Shown here one piece after another: positions 1-7,193 of a stretch of DNA of 64,000 nt (position 1 is the first letter of the stretch; each line of letters opens with the position of its first letter). Source of the stretch: Shewanella avicenniae (GTDB lineage Bacteria > Pseudomonadota > Gammaproteobacteria > Enterobacterales > Shewanellaceae); NCBI RefSeq assembly GCF_017354945.1, contig NZ_CP071503.1, positions 1,550,001 through 1,614,000 of the forward strand, in the 5' to 3' direction. A program made the translations under genes and the position numbers. Below the pieces are notes generated by a model. The model saw nothing but the letters and a program-made list of their open reading frames with translations. It did not search any database and was not told the DNA's origin.

Positions 1-454
1 CCTTGATGGCGGGCGAATTAATATTGCCGCCTGCTCATTGGGCACAGCGCAAGCTGCCATTGAACACTCGATGGAATATATGGCGGAAAGACAACAGTTT
101 GGTAAACCGCTGAGTGCCTTTCAAGCCTTGCAATTCAAGTTGGCGGATATGGTGACTGAGCTAACCGCCGCGCGCCAATTAGTCTATTTCGCCGCAGCAC
201 AGCTTGACCAACAACATCCTCAAGCAACCACCTATTGTGCGATGGCAAAGCGCTTTGCCACAGATGTTGGCTTTCAGGTTTGTGACAGCGCCTTACAGCT
301 GCATGGTGGCTATGGTTACATTCGAGAATATCCGCTGGAGCGCTATTTTCGAGACTCTCGGGTGCATCAAATTTTAGAAGGCACCAATGAAATTATGCGG
401 GTGATTATCGCCCGTAAACTGTTGGATAGCGGTATCTCAGCATTGGCGCGCTAA
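1..454 (+). CDS. Acyl-CoA dehydrogenase, C-terminal part (cut by window edge)
   Basis: The reading frame is already open at base 2, so this is the last ~150 residues of a gene that starts outside the window. The visible part is the C-terminal helical domain of an acyl-CoA dehydrogenase: it contains RQQFGKPLSAFQALQFKLADM and, near the end, LHGGYGYIREYPLERYFRD and ILEGTNEIMR, the segment that carries FAD/CoA contacts in this family. The enzyme would oxidise an acyl-CoA to the 2-enoyl-CoA, passing electrons to ETF. Its place directly before an enoyl-CoA hydratase, a 3-hydroxyisobutyryl-CoA hydrolase and mmsB suggests the isobutyryl-/2-methylbutyryl-CoA enzyme of valine and isoleucine breakdown. 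Substrate is inferred from context only. Confidence 0.93.
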   Translation, partial: LDGGRINIAACSLGTAQAAIEHSMEYMAERQQFGKPLSAFQALQFKLADMVTELTAARQLVYFAAAQLDQQHPQATTYCAMAKRFATDVGFQVCDSALQLHGGYGYIREYPLERYFRDSRVHQILEGTNEIMRVIIARKLLDSGISALAR

Positions 455-471
455 GCGTTAGGAGTCGGTTT

Positions 472-1245
472 ATGTCAGGGTTACGTCATCAAATTGAGGG
501 GCATTGCGCGGTTATCACTATTGATAATCCACCGGCAAATACCTGGACTTCGGAGTCACTGAATCAGTTAACCGAATTACTGCATCAGCTGGAGCAAGAC
601 CACACGATTTACAGTCTGATCATTACCGGCGCGGGGGAGAAGTTTTTTTCAGCCGGCGCTGAACTTCGCTTGTTTGCTGATGGCAATAAAACCAAAGCGG
701 CCAGCATGGCGTTGGCCTTCGGTGAAGCCTTTGAAACCTTAAGTGCGTTTCGTGGGGTGACAATTGCCGCAATCAACGGATATGCCATGGGCGGCGGGCT
801 GGAAGTAGCGCTGGCTTGCGATATTCGAATCGCTGAGCAACAAGCGCAATTGGCGCTCCCCGAAGCCTCAGTCGGCCTATTACCTTGTGCCGGAGGCACG
901 CAAAACTTGACTGCTTTGGTGGGCGAAGGTTGGGCCAAACGGATGATCTTGTGCGGCGAACGCTTGACCGCAGCCTTTGCATTAGCCATCGGTTTAGTTG
1001 AGCAGGTCACTGACGCCGGGCAAGCGCTTACTGAAGCGCGAAAGTTAGCGAAGCAAGTTGAACGTCAAAGCCCGAGCAGTGTGCGCGCCTGCAAGCAGCT
1101 AATTCAAGCGGGACGCAGCATGCCACGCAATAAAGCGCTGCCACGAGAGCGAGAACTATTTATTGAGCTGTTTGATGGGGCAGACCAACAAGAAGGGGTT
1201 AACGCGTTTTTAGAAAAGCGTTCACCGCAGTGGCAAAACGACTAG
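472..1245 (+). CDS. Enoyl-CoA hydratase
   Basis: A 257-residue crotonase-fold protein that hydrates 2-enoyl-CoA to 3-hydroxyacyl-CoA. The oxyanion-hole segment FSAGAELRLF is followed by MGGGLEVALACDIRIAE and LPEASVGLLPCAGGTQ. These hold both glutamates that act as catalytic acid/base in hydratases (in GGGLEVAL and LPEASVG). It starts 17 bases after the acyl-CoA dehydrogenase stop, with GGAG just upstream, so the two are cotranscribed. In this cluster the likely substrates are methacrylyl-CoA and tiglyl-CoA from valine and isoleucine; Shewanella literature uses ivd-type names for such clusters, but I have not assigned one. Length is normal for the family. Confidence 0.93.
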   Translation: MSGLRHQIEGHCAVITIDNPPANTWTSESLNQLTELLHQLEQDHTIYSLIITGAGEKFFSAGAELRLFADGNKTKAASMALAFGEAFETLSAFRGVTIAAINGYAMGGGLEVALACDIRIAEQQAQLALPEASVGLLPCAGGTQNLTALVGEGWAKRMILCGERLTAAFALAIGLVEQVTDAGQALTEARKLAKQVERQSPSSVRACKQLIQAGRSMPRNKALPRERELFIELFDGADQQEGVNAFLEKRSPQWQND

Positions 1246-1339
1246 TTGATATAAAAACTAAGCGTTATGCAGTCGTTAGTTTTAATAAAAATATAATCAA
1301 AAACAGCAAGATAGATAGTATTAAACCTAGGAGTTTTGC

Positions 1340-2449
1340 TTGGAATCAATAATTTTTTCGACCCTTGCCAGTAGCAAGGGCAAACAGATCGGCATCGCCA
1401 CCTTGAACGCTGAAAAGTCACTCAATGCCCTCAGTGTGACGATGGTGGATGCGCTAACAAAGCAGCTAACCCTCTGGCAGCAAGACCCGCAGATTGCGGC
1501 GGTGTTGCTTGATGCGGTAGGGGATAAAGCATTTTGTGCCGGCGGCGATGTGCGCGCGCTTTATCATGCTCGGCAGCAGAACCCGCAGCATTTTGTTGCC
1601 CAAGTCAGCGATTTTTTTGAGGCTGAGTACCGCCTCGATTATCAACTGCATACCTTCGGTAAACCTGTGTTGGTGTGGGGTGATGGGATTGTGATGGGCG
1701 GCGGCATAGGCTTACTGATGGGCGCTAGCCACCGCATTGTCACTGAGCGTTCTCGGTTAGCGATGCCCGAGGTCACCATCGGCTTATATCCCGATGTGGG
1801 AGGCACTTATTTTCTCAGCCGTATGCAAGGCAAGCTGGGGTTATTTTTGGGGCTTACCGCCTATAACTTAACTGCGGCGGATGCGCGTTACGTCGGCATG
1901 GCCAATCACTTTTTGGCTTCGTCGGAAAAACAGCGGCTGTTGCACGCATTAACGGCGGTGGCATGGGGTGAAAATCACAGCCTTAACAAACAAAAATTGC
2001 ACGATGTTTTGGATGACCTCGAAATCAGCTCGACTGAGCATGTGGGTAAAAGTCGCCTTAAAGCCAATCAAGGATTGATCGACAAACTGATGGACGGGCG
2101 GATCGGCGAGATTGTTAGCCGAATGCAGCAATTAGCCAGCAGTGAAACTTGGCTGGAACGGGCCAAGGCTACCATGTTGGCCGGAAGTCCACAAAGTTGG
2201 TTGCTGGCGGACGCGCAGTGTCAGTTGGGGCGCGAGATGAGCTTAGCTGAATGTTTTCGGTTTGAACTGGGGCTAAGTATAAACTGTTGTGTGCTTGGCG
2301 ATTTTTGTGAAGGAGTACGGGCATTGCTGGTGGATAAAGATCGTCAGCCACAATGGGCCTATGGCGCACAGACTTTTCCACCCGATTCACAGTTACAAGC
2401 TTTGTTAACGTCACCGTTTAGCGGCGACCATCCTTTGGCAGATTTATAG
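1340..2449 (+). CDS. 3-hydroxyisobutyryl-CoA hydrolase (crotonase superfamily)
   Basis: This 369-residue protein belongs to the ECH_2/HIBCH branch of the crotonase superfamily. It has FCAGGDVRALYHARQ at the CoA oxyanion hole, then VMGGGIGLLMGASHRIVTE and MPEVTIGLYPDVGGTYFLSR, and the ~100-residue C-terminal extension that plain hydratases lack. It would hydrolyse 3-hydroxyisobutyryl-CoA to free 3-hydroxyisobutyrate, the substrate of the next gene product (MmsB), which supports the valine-pathway call. The start is TTG at 1340 behind a good AGGAG six bases upstream. The 94-base gap from the hydratase gene holds no obvious terminator, so the operon probably continues through it. Confidence 0.9.
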   Translation: MESIIFSTLASSKGKQIGIATLNAEKSLNALSVTMVDALTKQLTLWQQDPQIAAVLLDAVGDKAFCAGGDVRALYHARQQNPQHFVAQVSDFFEAEYRLDYQLHTFGKPVLVWGDGIVMGGGIGLLMGASHRIVTERSRLAMPEVTIGLYPDVGGTYFLSRMQGKLGLFLGLTAYNLTAADARYVGMANHFLASSEKQRLLHALTAVAWGENHSLNKQKLHDVLDDLEISSTEHVGKSRLKANQGLIDKLMDGRIGEIVSRMQQLASSETWLERAKATMLAGSPQSWLLADAQCQLGREMSLAECFRFELGLSINCCVLGDFCEGVRALLVDKDRQPQWAYGAQTFPPDSQLQALLTSPFSGDHPLADL

Positions 2450-2490
2450 CCGCATCCTATCGGCATATGTGCGGATAATGAGGTAACACG

Positions 2491-3393
2491 ATGACAACCG
2501 TAGCATTTATTGGTTTGGGGAACATGGGCGCACCGATGGCGGCAAATCTGTTAAAACAGGGATTTACCGTGCGAGTGTTTGATTTGAATCCATCGTTGGT
2601 CAGCACCTTAGCTGACCAAGGTGCTTTCGCCTGCCCCAGTGCTTGTGGTGCAGCCGCTGGCGCTGATGTGGTGATCAGTATGCTGCCTGAAGGGCGTCAC
2701 TCGCGCGCACTTTATCTCGGTGGTGGTGATGCCCAAGGACTGCTCGCTACCGTTGCCAAAGATACACTGCTGATTGATTGTTCTACTATCGATGTCGAGT
2801 CGGCAAAATCGATAGCCGTCGCGGCCGCAGCAAAAGGGCTCGACTTTGTGGATGCGCCGGTTTCTGGTGGCACAGCGGGCGCAGCGGCGGGCACTCTGAC
2901 CTTTATTTGCGGCGGAGAAGTCGACGCCGTGATGCGCGCTAAGCCAATATTACAGGCAATGGGGCGCAATATTTTTCATGCAGGCGCGGCGGGTTGCGGT
3001 CAAATTGCCAAAATTTGCAATAACATGCTATTGGGCGTGTTGATGGCAGGCACTTGCGAAGCCTTGAGTTTAGGGATGGATAACGGTTTGGATCCGCAGG
3101 TGCTGTCGGATATTATGAAGGCCAGCAGCGGTGGTAATTGGACCTTAGAAAAATATAACCCTTGCCCAGGTGTGATGCCCGGTGTGCCCGCCTCAAAAGG
3201 CTATCAAGGCGGCTTTATGGTGGATTTGATGGTCAAAGACTTAGGCTTGGCGGGGCAAACAGCCTTAACAAGCCATTCAGCTACGCCAATGGGCAGCCTT
3301 GCGCGTAACCTATTTTTACACCATGCAAGGCAGGGGTTTGGCGACAAAGATTTTTCTAGCTTGTTTTCCCAATTCCGCTCCAAGTCAGAATAA
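2491..3393 (+). CDS. mmsB: 3-hydroxyisobutyrate dehydrogenase
   Basis: A 300-residue beta-hydroxyacid dehydrogenase that oxidises 3-hydroxyisobutyrate to methylmalonate semialdehyde with NAD+. The N-terminus shows the dinucleotide-binding GLGNMGAPMAANLLKQG. The substrate-binding DAPVSGGTAGAAAGTLTFICGG follows, and GQIAKICNNMLLG carries the family's catalytic lysine. It lies between the HIBCH gene and an SDR gene on the same strand with short gaps, so it is the third valine-specific step of one operon. Length and motifs are typical. Confidence 0.95.
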   Translation: MTTVAFIGLGNMGAPMAANLLKQGFTVRVFDLNPSLVSTLADQGAFACPSACGAAAGADVVISMLPEGRHSRALYLGGGDAQGLLATVAKDTLLIDCSTIDVESAKSIAVAAAAKGLDFVDAPVSGGTAGAAAGTLTFICGGEVDAVMRAKPILQAMGRNIFHAGAAGCGQIAKICNNMLLGVLMAGTCEALSLGMDNGLDPQVLSDIMKASSGGNWTLEKYNPCPGVMPGVPASKGYQGGFMVDLMVKDLGLAGQTALTSHSATPMGSLARNLFLHHARQGFGDKDFSSLFSQFRSKSE

Positions 3394-3404
3394 AAGGATA
3401 TTCA

Positions 3405-4160
3405 ATGGAAATTAAAGGCAAAGTAGTTGCCATCACTGGTGGTGCCGGTGGTTTAGGTTTTGCTATGGCGCAAATGCTTGCTAACCGTGGGGCACGTTTA
3501 GCGTTGATCGATGTTGACCAAGAGAAATTAGAGCACGCTTGTGCCTTGTTAGGTGAAGTCGATGTCCAAGGCTATGCGGTTGATATCACCGATGAAGAGG
3601 ATGTGATTGCTACCTTTCGTTTTATTTTGGAAGACTTTGGTCAACTGAATGTCTTGGTAAACAACGCCGGTATTTTATTTGATGGCATGTTAGTGAAAGC
3701 CAAAGACGGCAAAGTGACTGACCGTATGTCATTTGAGCAGTTCCAAGCGGTGATTAACGTCAATCTGACCGGCAGTTTCCTCTGTGGTCGAGAAGCCGCC
3801 GCAGCGATGATCGAGTCGTCTCAGCCGGGGGTGATCATCAATATTTCCAGTATCGCCCGTGCCGGTAACATTGGCCAAAGCAACTATGCCGCGTCTAAAG
3901 CGGGTGTCGCCGCAATGGCGATTGGCTGGGCAAAAGAGTTAGCTCGTTATCAAATTCGTTCATTGGCAATTGCTCCCGGGGTGATAGCGACCGATATGAC
4001 CGCCGCGATGAAGCCAGAAGCGCTCGAACGGTTAGAAAAAGCGGTGCCGGTTGGTCGATTGGGCGAAGCGGAAGAAATTGCCAATACCGTCTGTTTTGCT
4101 ATCGAAAATAGCTACATCAATGGTCGCGTGATTGAAATTGACGGCGGCCTGTCGCTGTAA
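3405..4160 (+). CDS. Short-chain dehydrogenase/reductase, probable 3-hydroxy-2-methylbutyryl-CoA dehydrogenase
   Basis: A 251-residue classical SDR. The cofactor motif TGGAGGLGFAMA is near the N-terminus, then VLVNNAGI, the catalytic serine in INISSIARAG and the YxxxK pair in SNYAASKAGVAAM. An acidic residue after the second strand (ALIDVD) suggests NAD(H) preference. It starts 11 bases after mmsB with AAGGA upstream and is the last gene before a strong terminator. In Shewanella-type clusters such an SDR serves the isoleucine branch by oxidising 2-methyl-3-hydroxybutyryl-CoA. A FabG-like 3-oxoacyl reductase cannot be excluded from sequence alone. Confidence 0.85.
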   Translation: MEIKGKVVAITGGAGGLGFAMAQMLANRGARLALIDVDQEKLEHACALLGEVDVQGYAVDITDEEDVIATFRFILEDFGQLNVLVNNAGILFDGMLVKAKDGKVTDRMSFEQFQAVINVNLTGSFLCGREAAAAMIESSQPGVIINISSIARAGNIGQSNYAASKAGVAAMAIGWAKELARYQIRSLAIAPGVIATDMTAAMKPEALERLEKAVPVGRLGEAEEIANTVCFAIENSYINGRVIEIDGGLSL

Positions 4161-4204
4161 CCTAATTGAAGCCATTTAGCGCACTCACTTTGATGATGGC
4201 ACCT

Positions 4205-4236
4205 AAAACGTCTGCACTCAGTTGCAGACGTTTTTT
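4205..4236 (+). terminator. Rho-independent terminator of the valine/isoleucine operon
   Basis: A perfect 12-bp inverted repeat (AAAACGTCTGCA / TGCAGACGTTTT) with a six-base loop runs straight into a T-tract, 45 bases after the SDR stop codon. The A-tract before the stem could also let it work on the other strand, but no minus-strand gene ends here. Confidence 0.9.
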
Positions 4237-4316
4237 ATGCGCTAAGCCATTTGAAAATGGACAAAAGTTGACAACTCACACGGCGCATTGAACAATCCTT
4301 GCGACTGTAGTTCCAA

Positions 4317-4559
4317 GTGGTAGGTGGTTGTTGGGTGGCTCATTGGCTGATCAGCGGGTGTAAAAAGTGTTTGTTATGGGTTGGATATGCTGGCGTTGTG
4401 GTCAATTATTCAGGCTTTTTGTATCTGCTATTTAGCGGAAGCTCCACCATACCCTTTCATTGGTTTTTTCTGATATCACCTTGGTTGTGCATCTATTTTG
4501 GTTTACCCCATCAGCAACAGCAAAATGTCATTCGCTGGTTTCTGAGAAAATTCAAATAA
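4317..4559 (+). CDS. Possible small membrane protein, hypothetical
   Basis: An open frame of 80 codons with a GTG start lies in the gap between the operon terminator and the S9 peptidase gene. The product would be very hydrophobic, with two likely membrane segments (around residues 17-38 and 46-62) and a basic C-terminus ending in RKFK. Trp and Cys are frequent. I see no convincing ribosome-binding site before the GTG and do not recognise a family. It could be a real inner-membrane protein, since it fills the gap in the same direction as the next gene, or a chance ORF. Confidence 0.35.
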   Translation: MVGGCWVAHWLISGCKKCLLWVGYAGVVVNYSGFLYLLFSGSSTIPFHWFFLISPWLCIYFGLPHQQQQNVIRWFLRKFK

Positions 4560-4609
4560 CGATATTGCAGTAAACCTGCTTTGTTAATGGCAGAACTTGA
4601 GGGCAAAAC

Positions 4610-6649
4610 ATGAACAGCATCGGTGCTGTGGCGCGGTTTATCGGGCTTTCGTTAATGGCGTTTTTATTCGGTTGCTCAAAAGCGCCCGAATCTGCGCCTG
4701 TTGTGGCGCCACAACCTCAACCATCGTTTACTCCCTATGGCAGTTGGTCATCACCTATTACAGCGAGTGCGGTCTACAGCGCCTTTTCTGCCATCGGAGA
4801 GCTGCAAAGTAGCGGCGATATGCTGTATTTCGTTGAGTCAGATCCCGCAGCACAAGGGCAGTCAGGTATTAAACGACTGGATAGCAATGATAACGTTATT
4901 CAAGTGGTTGATGCTCAATTTGGCGTGGGCAGCCGCGTTCACGAATACGGCGGTGCGCCATTCCTCGCCATTGGCAACAGCATTTTTGCCACCAAAATGG
5001 CTGACCAACGTTTGTATCGTATTGCGCCTAATCAACCGCCAGTGCCGTTAACCCCTGAGGGCACTCGCCAAGCCGACTGTGTGTTTTTCACCAAAGGCTC
5101 GCGGATTTTATGTGTACGCGAAGATCATCGAGTGGATGGCGAAGCAACGGCAAGCTTAGTTGCGGTGAATCTTAATCAGCCGGGCGAGGGCGAGGTTTAC
5201 CTCTCAGGGCAAGACTTTTTCAGCTCACCCACCATCAACCCTAGTAACACCCAAGCTGCATGGTTAACCTGGGAACATCCCAATATGCCGTGGGATAACA
5301 CCCAACTATGGCGTGGTGAACTCGATAAAAAAGGCGCCATCATTCAGCCGCAGCAAGTGAAATTGCCGACCAATGGCGCCATTATGCAGCCGCAATATAG
5401 CCCTGATGGCACGCTCTATTTTATTGCGGATTTTGACAACTGGTGGAATCTCTATCGCATCAATGCCATGGGGAACATTGAGCAGGTTACTCAGCTCACC
5501 GGTGAGATTGGTGGCCCCGCGTGGGGATTAGGTCGAAATGATTACGCCTTTGAAAGCAATCAGCATGTGATTGTCGGTTTACAGCAACAGGGACATCTGG
5601 ATTTACTTCGAGTGGATCTTGATTCAGGCGTCAGTGAGACTCTAGCGACTGATTTTGCTTCGGTGAAGCAGTTAATAAGCCATCAGGGGCAGGTCTATTT
5701 TGTCGGTGCTAAAGAAACCCCAGAGCGCGGTATTTATCGCGTTACTGGCCGTGGCACCGAATTAGTCTATGCACCTGAAATCGCAGCCGTCGAACCCAGT
5801 TATATCGCCAAGCCGGTCAGTATGAGTTTTACCACTGCGGATGGCAGTACTGCTTATGGCTTGTATTACCCGCCAACCAATCCGAATTTTGTGGCAGATA
5901 CTGGCAGTTTACCGCCGTTAATTATGATGTTGCACGGTGGGCCAACCGCCGCGGCCAGTGCGGCCTACAGTGGCGATATTCAATTTTGGACCAGTCGCGG
6001 ATTTGCTGTGTTTAATCTGAATTATCGCGGCAGCACAGGTTATGGTCGTGAATTTCGCCGCAGCCTTTACGGCAACTGGGGTGTTGCTGATGTCGAAGAT
6101 GCCATCTATGCCGCTAAATATCTGGTGCAGCAAAAACTCGCTGATCCTGAAAAACTGGCGATTCGTGGTGGTAGCGCGGGTGGCTTTAGCGTGTTAGCGG
6201 CATTGGCGTTCCACGACACCTTTAAAGCGGGCACCAGTTATTATGGTGTCAGTGATATCGAGGTGTTAGCCAAAGAAACCCATAAGTTTGAGTCACGCTA
6301 CCTCGATCAACTGATTGGTCCCTATCCGCAAATGCAGCAAACCTATCGTGATCGCTCGCCCTTGTATCATCTTGACGGTTTAAATGAACCTTTGCTGCTG
6401 TTTCAAGGATTGGAGGATAAAGTCGTCCCGCCCAATCAATCTGAGATGATCTATCGTGGCCTCGTTGATAAGGGTGTGCCGACAGCCTATGTGGCATTCG
6501 CGGGGGAAGGGCATGGCTTCAAACAGCCACAGCACAATATTTTGGCGCTGGAAACCGAACTTGCTTTTTATGGGCGCGTATTTGGCTTCACTCCTGCAGG
6601 AGAACTGCCGTCAGTCCCGTTGCAAAATGCTCAAGTGCTGGCGCGTTAA
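4610..6649 (+). CDS. Lipoprotein S9-family peptidase (prolyl oligopeptidase / acylaminoacyl-peptidase type)
   Basis: A 679-residue serine peptidase. The N-terminus has a hydrophobic stretch ending in LFGC, a lipobox, so the mature enzyme is probably a lipid-anchored periplasmic or outer-membrane protein. Residues ~40-390 look like the beta-propeller of the S9 family (WD40-like blades such as PQYSPDGTLYFIADFDNWWNLYR). The C-terminal alpha/beta-hydrolase domain starts near residue 400. The triad is visible: Ser522 in GGSAGG, Asp603 in GLEDKVVPP and His635 in GEGHGF; the oxyanion region is MLHGGPT. It would cleave short peptides. Its stop codon overlaps that of the convergent cueR gene. Confidence 0.92.
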   Translation: MNSIGAVARFIGLSLMAFLFGCSKAPESAPVVAPQPQPSFTPYGSWSSPITASAVYSAFSAIGELQSSGDMLYFVESDPAAQGQSGIKRLDSNDNVIQVVDAQFGVGSRVHEYGGAPFLAIGNSIFATKMADQRLYRIAPNQPPVPLTPEGTRQADCVFFTKGSRILCVREDHRVDGEATASLVAVNLNQPGEGEVYLSGQDFFSSPTINPSNTQAAWLTWEHPNMPWDNTQLWRGELDKKGAIIQPQQVKLPTNGAIMQPQYSPDGTLYFIADFDNWWNLYRINAMGNIEQVTQLTGEIGGPAWGLGRNDYAFESNQHVIVGLQQQGHLDLLRVDLDSGVSETLATDFASVKQLISHQGQVYFVGAKETPERGIYRVTGRGTELVYAPEIAAVEPSYIAKPVSMSFTTADGSTAYGLYYPPTNPNFVADTGSLPPLIMMLHGGPTAAASAAYSGDIQFWTSRGFAVFNLNYRGSTGYGREFRRSLYGNWGVADVEDAIYAAKYLVQQKLADPEKLAIRGGSAGGFSVLAALAFHDTFKAGTSYYGVSDIEVLAKETHKFESRYLDQLIGPYPQMQQTYRDRSPLYHLDGLNEPLLLFQGLEDKVVPPNQSEMIYRGLVDKGVPTAYVAFAGEGHGFKQPQHNILALETELAFYGRVFGFTPAGELPSVPLQNAQVLAR

Positions 6650-7047
6650 TCGGCCTTACAACATTTGCTCGACAGCCCCTCAATGATGGGGCAATCGGGC
6701 GTGTCGCCGCCGTGACATTGATTGACCAATTCGCTTAATTCATGATGCAGTGCCTGTAGGCGCTGCATTCTCTGTTCAAGCACCAAAAGATGTTCACTTG
6801 CCAGCTTTTTCACATCACTGGCGCATCGTGCAGGATCATGCTTGAGTTGCAGCAAGCTGCGGCACTCTTCAATGCTAAATCCCAATTCACGACAATGCTG
6901 CACAAAGTTAAGTGCGGTCAGCTGTTGCTCGCTATATTCTCGATAACCATTGGCACCGCGATGACCTTTGACAAGGCCAATGTCGTGATAGTAACGAATA
7001 CTTTTGACTGACAGCCCGGTTTTTGCGGCCACATCCCCAATTTTCAT
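6646..7047 (-). CDS. cueR: Copper-responsive MerR-family regulator CueR
   Basis: A 133-residue MerR-family activator. The N-terminal winged helix (MKIGDVAAKTGLSVKSIRYYHDIGLV) is followed by the long dimerisation helix. The C-terminal metal loop CHGGDTPDCPII holds two cysteines at 111 and 119, matching Cys112 and Cys120 that bind Cu(I) in E. coli CueR. It is divergent from copA with one MerR-type promoter between them, the standard arrangement. It would twist the copA promoter open when Cu(I) is bound. A Cys-Cys pair near the extreme C-terminus is an extra feature of unknown role. Confidence 0.94.
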   Translation of the reverse strand: MKIGDVAAKTGLSVKSIRYYHDIGLVKGHRGANGYREYSEQQLTALNFVQHCRELGFSIEECRSLLQLKHDPARCASDVKKLASEHLLVLEQRMQRLQALHHELSELVNQCHGGDTPDCPIIEGLSSKCCKAD

Positions 7048-7089
7048 TCGACCTCCGACATATGTGCGTCACACTATCGATAGCTGTGG

Positions 7090-7120
7090 TTGACTCTCCT
7101 GTTACTGGAGACTTTACCCT
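7090..7120 (+). promoter_or_regulatory. CueR-controlled copA promoter
   Basis: TTGACT at 7090-7095 and TACCCT at 7115-7120 are separated by 19 bases, the overlong spacer typical of MerR-family targets. Within the spacer lies an imperfect dyad, ACTCTCC and GGAGACT, in the position where CueR binds. It sits about 75 bases before copA and 43 bases before cueR. The architecture is seen directly; CueR binding is inferred from the family. Confidence 0.85.
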
Positions 7121-7193
7121 GAGTACATTAGCTATGACAATCGGTTTAACTGGGTGTGCAGCTGTCGCCCATGAAGCGTGAAGAAGGTTTGAG

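Noticed and set aside
7134..7178. Short leader peptide frame (14 codons) before copA
   Set aside because: No convincing ribosome-binding site, and it probably lies within the ordinary leader of the CueR promoter.
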